DNA of 64,000 bases from positions 186,001 to 250,000 of the forward strand of contig NZ_MBTG01000072.1 in the NCBI RefSeq assembly GCF_002027705.1, read 5' to 3'. Positions 61,395-64,000 of the stretch are shown piece after piece. Positions within the stretch are counted from its first letter, which is position 1. Every line of letters starts with the position of its first letter. The notes under the pieces were generated by a model. The model was not told where the DNA came from and searched no databases. It saw only the letters and a program-made list of their open reading frames with translations. The stretch comes from Paenibacillus ferrarius (GTDB taxonomy: Bacteria > Bacillota > Bacilli > Paenibacillales > NBRC-103111). Both the position numbers and the translations under genes were made by a program.

Positions 61395-61925
61395 CTAAGA
61401 CAATTGTTCTACGATTGGATCTATGAGCGGGTAGACCAACTCTTCCTCCAACGTGAAATGTTTGAGCAAGATGAGACAGGCTGTCATTAGTTCAGAAGCC
61501 ATTAGATGCAGAAACTCCATATCTATCGGTACTTTCATCGCATTCACACCATCAACGAATGCCTGCACGACTCTTTTGGCCAAGTCATGATCCTGCTCTA
61601 AAACCGTGATGGAACGAGAGAAGGAGAGAGCCATCGCTCCATTCAAGTACGCTTGCAGCTGAGGAAATAATTCCTGCTCCTCCCATTCCGAATGCTGCTC
61701 CAGCTCCTCCACAAGGTAGAGAATCCGATCCTGGAGTTCAATCAGCTTACACATTCCTATGGAGCAATCCACTAAGGAGTATAAGGAAGCTGCCATGGTA
61801 CGGATTTCGGTGAGCTGCTCGCGCATCTGCAAATGCTCTTCTTTAAGGCGCTCCACGAGCATTGGAAAGTAGCTGGGATTCAAGGTCGTCTCCCTATTCG
61901 TTCGAATGCTCAAACGGTCGATCAT
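61395..61925 (-). CDS. Hemerythrin HHE-domain protein
   Basis: A 176-residue helical protein with the diiron-binding histidine/glutamate pattern of HHE hemerythrins: LKEEHLQMREQL near residue 25, EQHSEWEEQELFPQL near 80, LEQDHDLAKRVV near 110, and LLKHFTLEEELVYPLIDPI at the C-terminus. Such proteins bind oxygen, nitric oxide or iron and often act in nitrosative or oxidative stress. ATG 61925 follows AAGGAGG by 7 nt; the longer reading from 61970 lies upstream of that RBS. It is followed by its own terminator. Confidence 0.85.
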   Translation of the reverse strand: MIDRLSIRTNRETTLNPSYFPMLVERLKEEHLQMREQLTEIRTMAASLYSLVDCSIGMCKLIELQDRILYLVEELEQHSEWEEQELFPQLQAYLNGAMALSFSRSITVLEQDHDLAKRVVQAFVDGVNAMKVPIDMEFLHLMASELMTACLILLKHFTLEEELVYPLIDPIVEQLS

Positions 61926-62022
61926 TAGACATCCTCCTTCAATTAAACTACCCCACTTCCGCATTATCATTGTATGCAGGAGGGGGCGGTTAACATGCGA
62001 AGGAATTACACGGGATGAGCCT

Positions 62023-64000
62023 TTAACGTACCCGACTTTCGGTCAAATGGAACTGATTGACAAGCTGCAGCAGCGATTCGGTAATCGCCCCAACATCCCC
62101 CGTCGTTTGGCGCACGTGAAGCATGTCCTGCAGAAGCTCTTGGACCGTGCTCTCCACCTCAGCAGAGATGTGGCGATTCTCCTTGCTCACGCCTGCGACC
62201 TTTTCCATCAGTGCCACTACTTCCTCTACGACCTGCGTCTTCATTGTATCGTGAGCGTTGGCGCTGCTAAGAATTTCTGAAGCCGCCGCAACAATTTGCG
62301 TCCCTTCCAGCACAACCTGCGTGCCTTCTTCCATCGAGATGAAGGCTTCATTGGCATGGCGTTCAATTTGTTCAATCGTCTCATTGATCTCTGTCGTCGA
62401 CTTTTTCGTAAGATCAGCCAACTTGCGAATCTCCCCAGCCACAACGGCAAAGCCTTTGCCGTGTTCCCCCACTCTGGCTGCTTCGATCGAAGCATTCAGC
62501 GAAAGCAGATTCGTCTGCGCGGAGATTTCCTCGATCACCTGAAGCAGCTTCGGAATTTCCTGCGTCGTTTGCAAAAACGTTTGAATCGCCCGATTCGTTT
62601 CTGCCACTTTGGCTGAAATATGATTCATTTTATCCCCGATACGCCCCACTTCGTCTTGCGCCACAGCAATTTGCCCTGAAGCCTTTTCTTCCAGTTCACG
62701 CAGAGTGCCGCTCATATTTTGAGTAACATCCTTAGCGATATCAATATCCTTCAGCTGACCACGCAAGGAGCGGATCATATTATGAATTTGAGTGCTCATG
62801 CGCCCTGTCGATTGCTCCGTCGAACCTGTCGATTCATTCATACGTTCTTGACTTACCTGAACTTCGGCTGCCGCTTGTTTGACTTGCAGCATAATGCCTT
62901 CGAGCGAATCAATCATATTATTGATCCATTTGGCTAATTCCTGCGTTTCATCGCCGGCGAACTCCTGTACCTTGAGTCGCTGCGTCAGGTCGCCGCTGCC
63001 TTCAGCGTTTAGTCGAATAAATTTATTAATCTGCGAGAGCTGCTTGACAATCGGCTTGCTCCCCTTTTGTCTGAACAGATTTGCCCCGATAATGCCATAT
63101 AATAAACTGCCTCCAGCCAGACAAGCCGCCCCAATTACATTTGAAACATGACCGTTTAACAGCCAGAAGCCTGCTGCTGAAAGAAGGATAAAACCGAGTA
63201 TAAAGCGAAGCTGCAAGCTGAACAGTTTCCAATCAATACTGCGAATCCGATACACTTCCTCCAGATCTCCCTCGCACATCATCCCCCATACATCCGGGCA
63301 ATGCGGCAGCTGGAAGGTAACTCCCTTGCCAATGACAGAAATATGTCGATAATCGGAATAACCAGGGAACTCCACGAATAGATTATTTCCCTTAGCAATC
63401 GTTCCTGCAACCCCCGGGTGAAGTTGTCCAGTAGCCGGATCCGTGAAGATAAGCTCGAGCTCCGTATGCTGTTTCACAGCGACTATGCCGTAATCCGTTC
63501 GTACGCCATCCTTGAGATTGTCACCATGTGTAAATGTAAGATCTTCAAACCGGCTGCGGGACAATGCTGTGCCAGGGGCAATCTGCTTATTCAAAACAGG
63601 TTTAGCCATGAACAAATAATTATCGCCAGAATCCGGATACACATGTCCCGACTCCCGCTGGATCAAATCCCCAAGCACATCATTAGGTACACGCCCGCAA
63701 AGAGCTCCCTTCCAAATCCCGTTCTCCATGATGGGAACGATGAAAGTCAGCGTCATAGCATCATGAAAGGGGGAGGTGCTGGGACCAATTTGCAAGGTCA
63801 AAGGGTCGGAGTAGGGTCCGAACAAGCATTTATCACCTTTGCGTGCTTCCTCTAGTCCTTTATAAAGCAAACTTTCCGTGTCATATTCCCTCCCTTTATG
63901 CGTAGGGTATGTCGAATGGATTACCGTCGCTGTTTCATTTAAAATAAAAATCTCTGATAAGTCTGCACCGTTTTTTTGAGCTGCGAATAGCAATCTTCCT
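62023..64000 (-). CDS. Methyl-accepting chemotaxis protein, Cache sensor (N-terminus beyond window)
   Basis: At least 658 residues; the reading frame stays open to the end of the window, so the first membrane segment and the start lie outside. Visible are a Cache-like extracellular sensor (about 270 residues, including PYSDPLTLQIGPSTSPFHDA), two adjoining membrane segments (LRFILGFILLSAAGFWLL; VIGAACLAGGSLLYGIIG), a HAMP-like region, and a signalling domain with the tip EISAQTNLLSLNASIEAARV followed by GEHGKGFAVVAGEIRKLA. It would report a ligand to CheA. A TTG at 63993 could be read as a start but has no sensor N-terminus, so truncation by the window edge is favoured. Confidence 0.9.
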   Translation of the reverse strand, partial: GRLLFAAQKNGADLSEIFILNETATVIHSTYPTHKGREYDTESLLYKGLEEARKGDKCLFGPYSDPLTLQIGPSTSPFHDAMTLTFIVPIMENGIWKGALCGRVPNDVLGDLIQRESGHVYPDSGDNYLFMAKPVLNKQIAPGTALSRSRFEDLTFTHGDNLKDGVRTDYGIVAVKQHTELELIFTDPATGQLHPGVAGTIAKGNNLFVEFPGYSDYRHISVIGKGVTFQLPHCPDVWGMMCEGDLEEVYRIRSIDWKLFSLQLRFILGFILLSAAGFWLLNGHVSNVIGAACLAGGSLLYGIIGANLFRQKGSKPIVKQLSQINKFIRLNAEGSGDLTQRLKVQEFAGDETQELAKWINNMIDSLEGIMLQVKQAAAEVQVSQERMNESTGSTEQSTGRMSTQIHNMIRSLRGQLKDIDIAKDVTQNMSGTLRELEEKASGQIAVAQDEVGRIGDKMNHISAKVAETNRAIQTFLQTTQEIPKLLQVIEEISAQTNLLSLNASIEAARVGEHGKGFAVVAGEIRKLADLTKKSTTEINETIEQIERHANEAFISMEEGTQVVLEGTQIVAAASEILSSANAHDTMKTQVVEEVVALMEKVAGVSKENRHISAEVESTVQELLQDMLHVRQTTGDVGAITESLLQLVNQFHLTESRVR

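Noticed and set aside
1..64000. CRISPR arrays, tRNA or rRNA genes, complete IS elements, prophage genes
   Set aside because: None seen on reading both strands; the repeats found are palindromes and short dyads without spacer structure or transposase or integrase genes.

Overview
The window looks like chromosome from a spore-forming Firmicute of the Paenibacillus type. The evidence is a giant exported protein with three S-layer homology (SLH) domains, an LplABC-type sugar importer beside a membrane-anchored YesN-like AraC regulator, YhbH and SpoVR sporulation proteins, strong AGGAGG ribosome-binding sites, and Fur and CcpA-type sites. I see no rRNA, tRNA, CRISPR array or complete insertion sequence.

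Layout. 1-2.5 kb: the start of an RtcB RNA ligase gene, divergent from a pair of WYL-domain regulators. 2.7-5.1 kb: two flavin-dependent (bacterial-luciferase-like) monooxygenases behind a promoter and a strongly folded leader. 5.2-8.3 kb: an iron-siderophore permease pair plus a FhuF-type reductase under a near-perfect Fur box. 8.4-16.2 kb: a cytosolic phytase-type cysteine phosphatase, a HAD hydrolase and an RpiR regulator, divergent from an AfuABC/Fbp-like importer and a PHP phosphoesterase. Three matching dyads tie these genes together, so I read the block as one regulon for importing and dephosphorylating a phosphorylated compound. 16.3-24 kb: a complete four-gene Wadjet (condensin-type plasmid defence) operon in the order jetD-A-B-C. 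24.1-27.6 kb: an AT-rich surface-glycan operon. 27.6-32.9 kb: the SLH-anchored parallel beta-helix protein. 33-40 kb: a hypothetical protein, two Uma2 nuclease-fold paralogues, yhbH-spoVR, small ORFs, gene remnants and unusual repeats. 40-50.5 kb: a phosphodiester glycosidase-like protein, an aldo/keto reductase, nicotinate phosphoribosyltransferase, an SPW membrane protein, a chemoreceptor divergent from a large hybrid histidine kinase, and TrhO. 50.5-61.3 kb: a carbohydrate-utilisation locus (GH95-like enzyme, LplABC importer without ATPase, AraC regulator). Its three promoters share one long operator. 61.4-64 kb: a hemerythrin-like protein and a second chemoreceptor that runs off the window.

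The observations I consider least ordinary are: (1) the three-copy composite operator of the GH95/LplABC/AraC locus, with a terminator in the AraC leader; (2) the organophosphate regulon marked by ATGTAA-N6-TTwCAT dyads; (3) the Wadjet operon with jetD first and a non-canonical Walker B in JetC; (4) a four-copy family of dispersed terminator-like palindromes; (5) four ATTGGA-N5-TCCANT dyads spaced 52/63/52 bp in a gene-poor stretch; and (6) the RtcB/WYL-pair divergence. All functional statements come from reading the sequence; no database search was possible.
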